Source of the DNA: Hyalangium gracile
GTDB taxonomy: Bacteria > Myxococcota > Myxococcia > Myxococcales > Myxococcaceae
Length of the DNA: 64,000 nt
Assembly: GCF_020103725.1 (NCBI RefSeq)
Contig: NZ_JAHXBG010000001.1
Coordinates: forward strand, 496,001-560,000
Reading direction: 5' to 3'
Shown here: in pieces, positions 16,704-23,850 of the stretch
Numbering within the stretch: the first letter of the stretch is position 1
Layout: each line of letters starts with the position of its first letter
Translations under genes and position numbers: made by a program
Notes under the pieces: model-generated
Told to the model about the DNA's origin: nothing
Database searches by the model: none
The model's input: only the letters and a program-made list of their open reading frames with translations

Positions 16704-17182
16704 CGGACGTCCGCCCGTGGCTCGAGGAGCTGTTTCCCATCGAGTCCGACTTCTTCCGCCTGGAGTGGGTGCCGGACTCGGACTACCGCCCGCCGCACGC
16801 CGCGCCGGACGACCTCTACGTGCTGGTCCGACTGGTCTGCTGGTACCTCAACGGCGCCGAGATGCACATCCGGGACGTGAAGGAGCAGCCCGTGCTGCTG
16901 GTCTCGGCCGGGCGTCGCCAGGACCCGCGCATCGAGGCCTACCTGCGAGGCTGGAGCGCCGCGCTCACCACGGTGATGGAGAGCCAGGATCTCTCGGTGG
17001 GCCGGGATGACACCGAGGCCATGTACGCCGACAACGCCCTGGCCTGCCTGATGCCCATGGACCTGGTGCACGCGGACGCCCTCGAGCTCACGCGCCCCCA
17101 GACGGCGGAGGACTTCTCCCGGGCGCTGCTCGACTCGAGGAAGCGACTCGGGCGTTTCGTCTTCCCTCCTCCGAAGCCCTGA
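16700..17182 (+). CDS. 160-aa unknown protein coupled to the retron RT
   Basis: ATG 16700 overlaps the RT stop codon (ATGA), which strongly suggests co-translation with the RT. The 160-aa product is acidic at its start (MTDVRPWLEELFPIESDFF), has no membrane segment or signal peptide and carries no motif I recognise. A central Trp/Tyr-rich part (VRLVCWYLNGAEMHI) is followed by LRGWSAALTTVMESQDLSVG. Because it is the last gene of the block it could be a further retron component, such as an accessory or effector, but this rests only on position. Alternatively it could be an unrelated small cytosolic protein. Confidence 0.75.
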   Translation: MTDVRPWLEELFPIESDFFRLEWVPDSDYRPPHAAPDDLYVLVRLVCWYLNGAEMHIRDVKEQPVLLVSAGRRQDPRIEAYLRGWSAALTTVMESQDLSVGRDDTEAMYADNALACLMPMDLVHADALELTRPQTAEDFSRALLDSRKRLGRFVFPPPKP

Positions 17183-17269
17183 GGGTCAGTAAGCCCCGGT
17201 GCGGGCGAACCGACCTGACAGGGTGGCCTCGCGACGCCCAATGTCAGAGGTTGGATGTACGCTCCATCC

Positions 17270-17833
17270 ATGACCAGAGACAAGAGCCGAGAAGCCTCTT
17301 TCGAGGACTTGGAGGGCATCCCGCCTCACCGCGTTGGCGAGATCGTCGACGGTGAGCTGTACGTGAGTCCGCGTCCAGCAGTGCTACACGCCCGAGCCAA
17401 AGGCCAGCTGTTCCATGCGCTGGAGCCCTTTGACAAGCCTCCGGGAACCAGAGGGCTCGGGGGGTGGGTGATCCTCATCGAGCCGGAATTGCACCTGGGC
17501 AAGGACGCACTCGTGCCAGACCTCGCGGGGTGGAGGCGGGAGCGCCTTCCGAAGATTCCAGATGAGGCCGCTTTCACGATCGCACCCGATTGGGTCTGCG
17601 AAGTGCTGTCACCCTCGACGGAGGGGCTGGATCGTGCACGGAAGATGGGGGCGTACGCACGGGAGGGAGTGAAACACCTGTGGCTCGTGGACCCACGACC
17701 TCAAATGCTGGAAGCGTACCGGCTCCAGGAGGGCCGCTGGGTGCACCTGGGTGCGTATCTGGGTGATACCTCCGTACGCGCCGAGCCCTTCGAGGCGCTC
17801 GAGCTGAAACTGGGCCTCCTCTGGGAGCGCTGA
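17270..17833 (+). CDS. Uma2-family (DUF820) putative PD-(D/E)XK nuclease
   Basis: The 187-aa protein has the standard Uma2 order: a start like ASFEDLEGIPPHRVGEIVDGELYVSPRPAVLHA, then WVILIEPELHLGKDALVPDLAGWRRERLP, where the Glu and Asp of the restriction-endonuclease-like core appear, then PDWVCEVLSPSTEGLDRARKMGAYAREGVKHLWLVDP, which holds the E-x-L-S-x-S-T and the YAREGV-x-HLWLVDP signatures. The family is abundant in multicellular bacteria and its physiological role is unclear. The frame could start at ATG 17255 (five residues longer); both starts have weak ribosome-binding sites. It is separated from the retron block by about 90 bp. Confidence 0.9.
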   Translation: MTRDKSREASFEDLEGIPPHRVGEIVDGELYVSPRPAVLHARAKGQLFHALEPFDKPPGTRGLGGWVILIEPELHLGKDALVPDLAGWRRERLPKIPDEAAFTIAPDWVCEVLSPSTEGLDRARKMGAYAREGVKHLWLVDPRPQMLEAYRLQEGRWVHLGAYLGDTSVRAEPFEALELKLGLLWER

Positions 17834-17847
17834 TCTAGCCTGCGCTC

Positions 17848-18597
17848 ATGACGAAGGACTCCGCATTCGACGAGCTCTGGAACGACCCCATCGCCCCGGG
17901 CGCTCCTTTCGATCCGAAGGATGTGGCGGGGCTACCCTCCTCGGCGCGCCGCTACCTGGAGCACGCCATCGCTCCGGGGACACCCCTGGCCTCGGCGGTC
18001 CGTCTGCGCATGACGGGCACGATCAAGCTCAAGGACCAGTGGCACCCCTTCGCAGCGGACCAGGTCATCCGCTGGAACCGTGGCTTCGTATGGCGCGCGA
18101 AGGTGAAGATGAACGGACTCCCGGTCACCGGCTCGGACCGCTGGATCGACGGCGAGGGAGCGATGCGCTGGAAGCTGCTGGGCCTCGTGCCCATCGTCAC
18201 TGCGTCCGGGCCCGACATCTCGCGCTCCGCGGCGGACCGGGTGCAGATCGAGTCGCTCTGGCTCCCTTCCGTGCTGGTCGCTCCCAGCGTCTCGTGGACC
18301 GAGCATGACGCCACGCACGTGGGCCTGAACGTGAGCCTGCGCGATCGGCATGCGCACTGCGAGTACTCCCTGGACGAGCAGGGCCGCCTGCGCACGGTGT
18401 CGATGCTCCGGTGGGGAGACCCTCAGGGCCAGGGCTTTGGCTCGCTGCCTTTCGGCGGAGTGGCCGAGGAGGAGCGCACCTTCGGCGGCTTCACCATTCC
18501 CTCGAAGCTGCGGATCGGCTGGTACTTCGGCACCGAGCGCTTCGAGCCGGAGGGCGAGTTCTTCCGCTGCACCGTCGAAGAGGCCGTCTATCGCTGA
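17848..18597 (+). CDS. DUF6544/DUF6920-like protein
   Basis: A 249-aa soluble-looking protein. Sequence features that suggest the DUF6544/6920 group are LPSSARRYLEHAIAPGTPLASAVRLRMTG near the start, WHPFAADQVIRWNRGFVWRAKVKM in the middle, and SVSWTEHDATHVGLNVSL followed by the end pattern GTERFEPEGEFFRCTVEEAVYR. The function of that family is unknown. Start ATG 17848 follows the Uma2 stop by 14 bases, so the two genes may be co-transcribed. I see no membrane segments. Confidence 0.75.
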   Translation: MTKDSAFDELWNDPIAPGAPFDPKDVAGLPSSARRYLEHAIAPGTPLASAVRLRMTGTIKLKDQWHPFAADQVIRWNRGFVWRAKVKMNGLPVTGSDRWIDGEGAMRWKLLGLVPIVTASGPDISRSAADRVQIESLWLPSVLVAPSVSWTEHDATHVGLNVSLRDRHAHCEYSLDEQGRLRTVSMLRWGDPQGQGFGSLPFGGVAEEERTFGGFTIPSKLRIGWYFGTERFEPEGEFFRCTVEEAVYR

Positions 18598-18610
18598 AGC
18601 CTCCGGCTGG

Positions 18611-20068
18611 TCACTGCGCGACCAGGCCGTGGCACCGGCCTCCCGGACGGAACGGCAGCGCCCACAGCTCCTCGCCATGCTCGGCATCCGTGGCGATGAA
18701 GAAGACGTCCCAGCCCGCCCGGACGAACGTGCCGGGGTTCGAGGACGCCGCGCCCGGAGCAAGCTCCGTCAGCGGCACCGTGCCAGCCGCCGTGCCGTCG
18801 CTCATCCAGGGCTCGCGCCCGCTCCCCGGTGTCTCCGCGGAGAAGAACAGCAGGCCGAAGTGCGTCGTCAGCCCCTCGGGCGAAGAGCCCTGAGCCCCTG
18901 GCACCAGCTCCCGGAACAGGGAGGTGCCCCCAGGCGTCCCATCGCTGCGCCACAGCTCTCGCCCACGGGAGCCATCGTCCGCGGCGAAGTAGAGCCACTC
19001 CCCCTGCACCGAGAGGGCTCCAGGCGCCGAGCTGCCCGAGCCCGGCCGGAGATCCTTCACCATCGTCGAGCCCCCAGCAGTGCCATCGCTGACCCACAGC
19101 TCCTCGCCGTGAGGATCGCCCGCGAGCTCCTCCTCCCCGCCTCCGGCGCTGAAGACGAGCCTTCCGCCGAGTGCCGTCAGGTCATGCGGATACAGGCCCG
19201 GGAAGCTGCGCAGGGCCTCCGAGGCCCCATGGCTGCTGCGCCACAGCTGAGTCTCGCCCGCCCCGTCGCTGGCGAGGAAGAAGACGCTCGAGTCCACCGA
19301 GGTGAGTGAGAGCACGAGGTGACTCTCGGGAGCGGCGAAGACGCTGGTGGCCCCAGGCACGCCCTGGCTGCGCCAGAGGTAGACGGTGCTGCCCACGTTG
19401 GCCGCGAAGTAGAGCGCGTCTCCCGCGCGAGCCAGTCGTCGAGGGCTGGAGCTGCCCCCCGGAGAGAGGTCCTCGACGAGGAAGGTCCCCTCCGGCGTGC
19501 CGTCGCTGCGCCACAGCTCGATGCCGCTCACCCCATCGTTCGCGGCGAAGTAGACGACGTCTCCGAAGGCGAGGAGCTGATCGGGCGTCGAGCCCACGGC
19601 CCCGGGCCAGATGTCCTTCACCATCACCGTGCCGGCGGCCGTGCCATCGCTGACCCACAGCTCGCGCCCATGCACGGCGTCATCCGCGGTGAAGAAGAGC
19701 CTGTCCCCCGCCACGGTGAGGCGGCGCGGGTTCGAGGTGGCCTTCCCCGGTCGGATGTCCTTCACCAGGGAGGTGCCCGGCACGCTGGTGCCGGTGCTCA
19801 CCCAGAGCTCGCGTCCGTGCGTCGCGTCCTCCGCGGTGAAGAAGAGCGCACCCGCGGCGTGGACGAGCTCGCGCGGCCTCGAGCCCACCGAGCCCGGGTT
19901 GATGTCCGCCAGCAGCCATGCGGAGGAGGTGCACGGCCTCCAGGCGGAGGCCTCTCGAGCGGCAGCGTCCTCCGAGACCGGGGCTGGCTCCACGAAGCCG
20001 TCTCCGGGAGGGAGTGAGCAGGCAGCCAAAAGGGTTCCCCACAGCGCGAACAGTCGCCGCTTCTCCAT
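18611..20068 (-). CDS. Lipoprotein built of ELWxxDGTxxGT repeats
   Basis: The 485-aa product begins with a lipoprotein-type signal peptide (MEKRRLFALWGTLLAACS; lipobox LAAC). The rest is about eight tandem ~45-residue repeats, each with a core like GRELWVSDGTAAGTVMVKDI followed by a short L/F-x-FAA or FTADD strand. Such ELWxxDGT repeats form beta-propeller-like surface domains and are common in myxobacteria. ATG 20068 was chosen because GGAGGG lies a few bases upstream and the signal peptide starts there; the longer frame to 20242 is Arg/Ser-rich. No enzyme motif is present. It runs towards the DUF6544-like gene, with stops 13 bp apart. Confidence 0.9.
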   Translation of the reverse strand: MEKRRLFALWGTLLAACSLPPGDGFVEPAPVSEDAAAREASAWRPCTSSAWLLADINPGSVGSRPRELVHAAGALFFTAEDATHGRELWVSTGTSVPGTSLVKDIRPGKATSNPRRLTVAGDRLFFTADDAVHGRELWVSDGTAAGTVMVKDIWPGAVGSTPDQLLAFGDVVYFAANDGVSGIELWRSDGTPEGTFLVEDLSPGGSSSPRRLARAGDALYFAANVGSTVYLWRSQGVPGATSVFAAPESHLVLSLTSVDSSVFFLASDGAGETQLWRSSHGASEALRSFPGLYPHDLTALGGRLVFSAGGGEEELAGDPHGEELWVSDGTAGGSTMVKDLRPGSGSSAPGALSVQGEWLYFAADDGSRGRELWRSDGTPGGTSLFRELVPGAQGSSPEGLTTHFGLLFFSAETPGSGREPWMSDGTAAGTVPLTELAPGAASSNPGTFVRAGWDVFFIATDAEHGEELWALPFRPGGRCHGLVAQ

Positions 20069-20262
20069 CACGCCCTCCGCCCTGGCCCCATCACAGCCGA
20101 GAGAGGAGGTGCACTCGGGGCCACCGAGATGGGAGCATCCCCGCGAGGGGGAGCGCCTGGAACTGGCGCTCACGCGACAGTCCGAGGGCTCGGAGCCATC
20201 CGAGATGTAGTGTTCTCGTCCAAGTCTTTCCCCGGGCGCCAACCCGTCTACACTCCGAGGCC

Positions 20263-21579
20263 GTGAACTTCTCCCGGAGTGCGCGCTCGCTGGCCCAGTG
20301 GCTCCTGCTCGGAGGCCTGGTCGGCGTGGTGTGTGGCGCGGCCTCGGCGCTCTTCCTGTTCCTGCTGGATGAGGCCACCGCCTTCCGCGAGCGCCACCCG
20401 GCCATCGTCTACACGCTGCCGGTGGCGGGGCTCGTCATCGGCGCGCTGTACGCGAAGTGGGGACAGCCCATCCGGGGTGGCAACAACCTGGTCATCGACA
20501 CGGTGCACGAGGGGGACCGACAGGTTCCGCTGCGCATGGCGCCCATGGTGCTGGTGGGCACCGTGCTCACCCACCTCTTCGGAGGCAGCGCGGGCCGCGA
20601 GGGCACCGCCGTGCAGATGGGTGGGAGCCTGGCGGACGCCATCGCCCACCGCCTCCGCGTCTCGGCGGACACGCGGCGCGAGCTGCTGGCGGCGGGCATC
20701 GCCGGAGGATTTGGCTCCGTGTTCGGCACGCCCATCGCGGGCACCGTGTTCGGCCTGGAGGTCGTCGTGGTGGGGCGCATGGGCTACGAGGCGCTGGTGC
20801 CGGCGCTGGTGGCCTCGGTGGTGGGGGATCTCGTCACCCGCTCGCTGGGCATCGTCCACACCGTGTACCCGACACCGGGCGCGCTGGGGCTCTCGGGGTG
20901 GGTGCTGGCGAAGTGGCTGGTGTTCGCCGTGGGGGTGGCGGCGGTGGCTGTCGTCTTCGTGGAGGGAACGCACCGGTTGAAGCGGCTGCTGGAGGGGCGA
21001 GTGCCCTGGCTGCCGGTGCGGATGGCGGTCGGAGGGCTCGCGGTGGTGGGGCTGTGGAAGCTGGCGGGGACGGATGCGTACCTGGGGCTGGGGGTGCCCA
21101 CCATCGTCCGGGCCTTCGTGGATCCGGCGCTGCCGGAGTCGGCGTTCGCGTGGAAGCTGCTCTTCACGGCCGTCACCCTGGGAGCGGGCTTCCTGGGCGG
21201 CGAGGTGACGCCGCTGTTCTTCATCGGCGCGGCGCTGGGGAACGTGCTGGCGCGGTTGCTCGGGCTGCCGGTGGACCTGGGAGCGGCGGTGGGCATGGCG
21301 GCGCTCTTCGCCGCGGCGGCCAACACACCGCTGGCGCTCTCCATCATGGCCGTGGAGCTGGTGGGCGCGAGCGTGCTGCCGCACGTGGCCATCGTCGCCA
21401 CGGTGGCGTACCTGCTCACGGGACAGCGGGGCATCTACCCGGCGCAGCGCATCGCCAGGCTCAAGCATGGTGGACCGCTGCTGGCCCGGCTCATGCCGCT
21501 GCGAGAGCTGCCCGGCGAGCCCTCCACGCCCCGGGAGCCCCCGAAGCCACGGGTGCCACCGGAGTCCTCGAAGCACTGA
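20263..21579 (+). CDS. CLC-F-type (fluoride/proton antiporter-like) CLC transporter
   Basis: A 438-aa membrane protein of the CLC superfamily, starting at GTG 20263. The pore-forming motifs are those of the fluoride branch rather than the chloride branch as I know them. GGNNLVID replaces the GSGIP loop, GSAGREGTAVQMG carries the gating Glu, and GGEVTPLFFIG replaces the GGIFAP loop. Proteins with these motifs export F- in exchange for H+. Ten or more hydrophobic helices follow the usual CLC pattern, and a Pro-rich ~30-residue tail closes the protein. No fluoride riboswitch is visible in the ~195 bp upstream. Assignment to the CLC superfamily is secure; fluoride specificity is inferred from motifs. 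Confidence 0.88.
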   Translation: MNFSRSARSLAQWLLLGGLVGVVCGAASALFLFLLDEATAFRERHPAIVYTLPVAGLVIGALYAKWGQPIRGGNNLVIDTVHEGDRQVPLRMAPMVLVGTVLTHLFGGSAGREGTAVQMGGSLADAIAHRLRVSADTRRELLAAGIAGGFGSVFGTPIAGTVFGLEVVVVGRMGYEALVPALVASVVGDLVTRSLGIVHTVYPTPGALGLSGWVLAKWLVFAVGVAAVAVVFVEGTHRLKRLLEGRVPWLPVRMAVGGLAVVGLWKLAGTDAYLGLGVPTIVRAFVDPALPESAFAWKLLFTAVTLGAGFLGGEVTPLFFIGAALGNVLARLLGLPVDLGAAVGMAALFAAAANTPLALSIMAVELVGASVLPHVAIVATVAYLLTGQRGIYPAQRIARLKHGGPLLARLMPLRELPGEPSTPREPPKPRVPPESSKH

Positions 21580-21603
21580 AGATGCCTGGCTGCCCGCTCC
21601 CCC

Positions 21604-22485
21604 TCAGTTCCCGGAGCGCAGCGAGAAGACGACGGGGATGACGAACGCGGCATGAGGTCGGGAGGCGCTCTCGGGCATGGGCTCGAAGGGAGCAGCGGCC
21701 TCGACCATGCGGAGCGCCTCGACGTCGAGCACCTCCTGACCGGCGGACCTGACGAGCCGTGGCGGCTCCAGGAGGGTGCCATCGCCGCGGACGCGGAGCT
21801 GGACATGGGCCGTTCCCTCCATGCCGAGCCGGACCGCGTTCGCAGGATAGCGGCGCTGAAGGGCCACCCGCGAGGCCAGGCGGCGCGCATAGTCCTTCAA
21901 GTCCCCGATGGCCTTACCGCCCCCTCCACCGTTCCCAGGAGCAGCGACGCTGCTCGAGGCCACGTCTCCCATAGACGAGCCGCTCTCCGTGGAGGCCGAC
22001 CCGACCGCCGAGGGCTCGGCAGCGGAGTCGCGAACCGCCGTCTCCGCGATGGAAGCGCCCGGAGCAGCCACCGCAGAGGGCGCATCCGCCTGAGCGGGAG
22101 GAACAGTCAGCGGCTCGACCGATGATGCGGCGACAGGAGCCTTGCGGCTAGCAGCCACCGGACGAGTCCGCTCGCGAGTGGCGCTGCGAGGAGCAGGTCG
22201 CAACTCCTTCTCCGGAACGGGAGGCTCCACGGGAGCTCGCGAGCCAGGAGCCCCACCGGTCCCCTCGAACCAGACCATCTCGGCTCGAGGAAGCGATGGC
22301 GCGGAGCTGGCAAGGCCCACCGGCGCACGAGGCGGGTCCGCATGTCCCAGCACCGCGGCGAGCAGCCCATGCAGCACCACGGACGCACCCAGGAAGCCCA
22401 TCACACGAGCAGAGCGACCCACCGTCCACGATGTGGCGAGCGCTCCTCCGGATCTGCCTGGAACCTCTCGCGCCATGGAACGCAT
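21604..22485 (-). CDS. TonB-family energy-transducer-like protein
   Basis: The product (about 293 aa) has one N-terminal membrane helix (VMGFLGASVVLHGLLAAVLG), a long Pro/Ala/Ser-rich periplasmic spacer and a C-terminal TonB-like domain (YPANAVRLGMEGTAHVQLRVRGDGTLLEPPRLVRSAG, then EALRMVEAAAPFEPMP). That order fits TonB: it couples the inner-membrane proton-motive force to outer-membrane transporters. ATG 22485 was chosen over the GTG at 22518, which has no ribosome-binding site; ATG 22476 is also possible. No ExbB/ExbD genes are in the window. It converges with the CLC gene. Confidence 0.83.
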   Translation of the reverse strand: MRSMAREVPGRSGGALATSWTVGRSARVMGFLGASVVLHGLLAAVLGHADPPRAPVGLASSAPSLPRAEMVWFEGTGGAPGSRAPVEPPVPEKELRPAPRSATRERTRPVAASRKAPVAASSVEPLTVPPAQADAPSAVAAPGASIAETAVRDSAAEPSAVGSASTESGSSMGDVASSSVAAPGNGGGGGKAIGDLKDYARRLASRVALQRRYPANAVRLGMEGTAHVQLRVRGDGTLLEPPRLVRSAGQEVLDVEALRMVEAAAPFEPMPESASRPHAAFVIPVVFSLRSGN

Positions 22486-22578
22486 AGCCCTCGACTCAGC
22501 GTGTAGTTGAAAGGCCACGCATCATCAACTCGCCCTCCAAGCGCGAGCCGGGGACCGCGAAGCGCCATCACTGAGGGC

Positions 22579-23280
22579 TCAAGAAGGCTCCCCACTGGGA
22601 TCCGTCACCCACTCCCACGCAAGCTCCGAGAGGGGCTTCTCGGAGGTCCTGGGCTTCAAGGCGGCCACCATTCGAGCATGCTCGGCAAGTGCCGCCCGGA
22701 CGTCGGCACCGCGACGTGCCATGAGCACCTCCAGGTAAGGTCTGACGGTCTGGGCAACACGGCAGATGGTCGCGAAATGGAGGATGTCCTCCGGCGAGCA
22801 GCGCCCCGCCAACAGGGCCACCCTGAGCGCGCGGACCGCTACCGGGTAGCCGAGCTTGTTCCGGTACTTGAAAAGGTCCGCCACCGTCTTCGCAAGGCTG
22901 TAGACACGCACGGGGACACCCCGGTCGGAATGAGCCTCGACCCCTTCGGAGAGAGCGGCCCCGGAAAAGCGGACGACGTGAAGGGGTGGCTGCTGCCGGC
23001 ACGGCCGTCGAGCCTTCTCACCGATGGCGAGGAAGACCTCAGAAGGCTCTTCGGGTATCAGCCCATGGAAGTAGAGCGCGGATGAGAGGCACACCACGGC
23101 GTGAGGAACGCACTTGGCGGCGATCGTCGTCTGGCTGAACGTCGAACTCCAATTCCCCCAGATTCCAGGTGCCACTTCCCGGAGTTCGAGCCGCAACCGT
23201 GGGCGCGGAACGCCATGGGCTTCCAGGTCACGCAAGCGTAGCAGCCCCATCTCCCTCACCAGCTCCGTCACTGAGCTCAC
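22579..23280 (-). CDS. AbiEi-like antitoxin/regulator without a visible toxin partner
   Basis: The 233-aa protein resembles the AbiEi antitoxins of type IV (AbiE) toxin-antitoxin systems. It has a winged-helix N terminus (LVREMGLLRLRDLEAHGVPRPRL), then CLSSALYFHGLIPEEPSEVFLAIGEKARRP, and a region ending in RVYSLAKTVADLFKYRNKLGYPVAVRAL, where LAKTVADLF..R...G is the family signature. In AbiE systems the antitoxin gene precedes a nucleotidyltransferase toxin (AbiEii); here the next gene on the same strand is a TonB-like gene, so no AbiEii is present downstream. A decayed ATPase gene lies upstream. Orphan AbiEi-like proteins exist, so it may act as a solo transcription regulator or be a remnant. 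Confidence 0.8.
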   Translation of the reverse strand: MSSVTELVREMGLLRLRDLEAHGVPRPRLRLELREVAPGIWGNWSSTFSQTTIAAKCVPHAVVCLSSALYFHGLIPEEPSEVFLAIGEKARRPCRQQPPLHVVRFSGAALSEGVEAHSDRGVPVRVYSLAKTVADLFKYRNKLGYPVAVRALRVALLAGRCSPEDILHFATICRVAQTVRPYLEVLMARRGADVRAALAEHARMVAALKPRTSEKPLSELAWEWVTDPSGEPS

Positions 23281-23384
23281 CGTCCTCCACCTCCACCCAT
23301 CCCAGCAGGAGCCCCTGCTCTACCTGCCTGGTCTGACATCCTCGACCGGCCCCACCAGGGTGGCTCCCGGACCGCATCCGCAGG

Positions 23385-23442
23385 TCACTGTTCGGAAACG
23401 TCGGGACTTTTCATCAAAACCCCCGACGTTTCCGAACAGTGA
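23385..23442. repeat. Dispersed palindrome, family B, copy 1
   Basis: A perfect 21-bp inverted repeat: TCACTGTTCGGAAACGTCGGG at 23385-23405 with its complement at 23422-23442, around a 16-base loop rich in A and C. A second copy lies in the opposite orientation at 62793-62849. The loops are also related (TTTTGATGAAAAGT here against TTTTGTGCCTCGAAAGT there when aligned in the same direction), so this is a family, not chance. It sits at the 3' end of a decayed ATPase gene and downstream of its remains. It could be a REP- or MITE-like element or a terminator. Confidence 0.85.
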
Positions 23443-23443
23443 G

Positions 23444-23820
23444 CCACGCAACCAGGCCCTCTGCCGATGAAGGATGATGCCCATCCCACGAGGACCAGCT
23501 CCCCCATGGACAGTTCCTCCGGAGCAAATCGGCATCCACGGAAGAGCGCAACGACCTCCCCCCCGTCACACTGAAACCCACCTCCGCAGCCAGCAATACC
23601 TGGAGAACGCGATTGAAAGCCTTCGCATCCTCCAGCGCCTCCCGAACGACTGGCCGTTCCATCAGCTGCGGGTTGTAGGCGTCGCAAGCCGCAGGTAGCG
23701 AGACTTGCCAGCACCATTGGGCCCCGCCAGGACCACCATCTGCTGAAGGCCACGCAGCCTCGCAGGCTGCAGCCCTAGCAGGTCCGTGAACACCTTCGGG
23801 AACTCGAATTCCGTGAACAT
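23444..23820 (-). pseudogene. Decayed AAA/ABC-type ATPase gene
   Basis: Reading from ATG 23820, the first 52 codons give an ATPase N terminus with FEFPKVFTDLLGL and a Walker A motif (VVLAGPNGAGKSRYLR), then stop at 23662. In the next frame the protein continues with AYNPQLMERPVVREALEDAK to about 23560, and in the third frame with ELSMGELVLVGWASSFI, which resembles the signature or Walker B region of OLD/SMC-like ATPases. At least two frameshifts and a large internal deletion are therefore needed. The gene ends at the palindromic repeat (23385-23442). ATPases of this type often pair with defence or toxin functions, and the neighbouring AbiEi-like gene may belong to the same former module. Confidence 0.7.
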
Positions 23821-23850
23821 GCGCCTGAAGCCATACCACTCGGCAGGCCT

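Noticed and set aside
20069-20262. Fluoride riboswitch ahead of the CLC-F-type gene
   Set aside because: I looked for the conserved crcB-motif pairing and GGNGAUGG-like start and did not see them in this ~195-bp stretch. A covariance-model search would be decisive.
22579-23820. A complete AbiE toxin-antitoxin system
   Set aside because: No AbiEii-type nucleotidyltransferase is present on either side; the neighbouring fragment has an ATPase Walker A motif instead.
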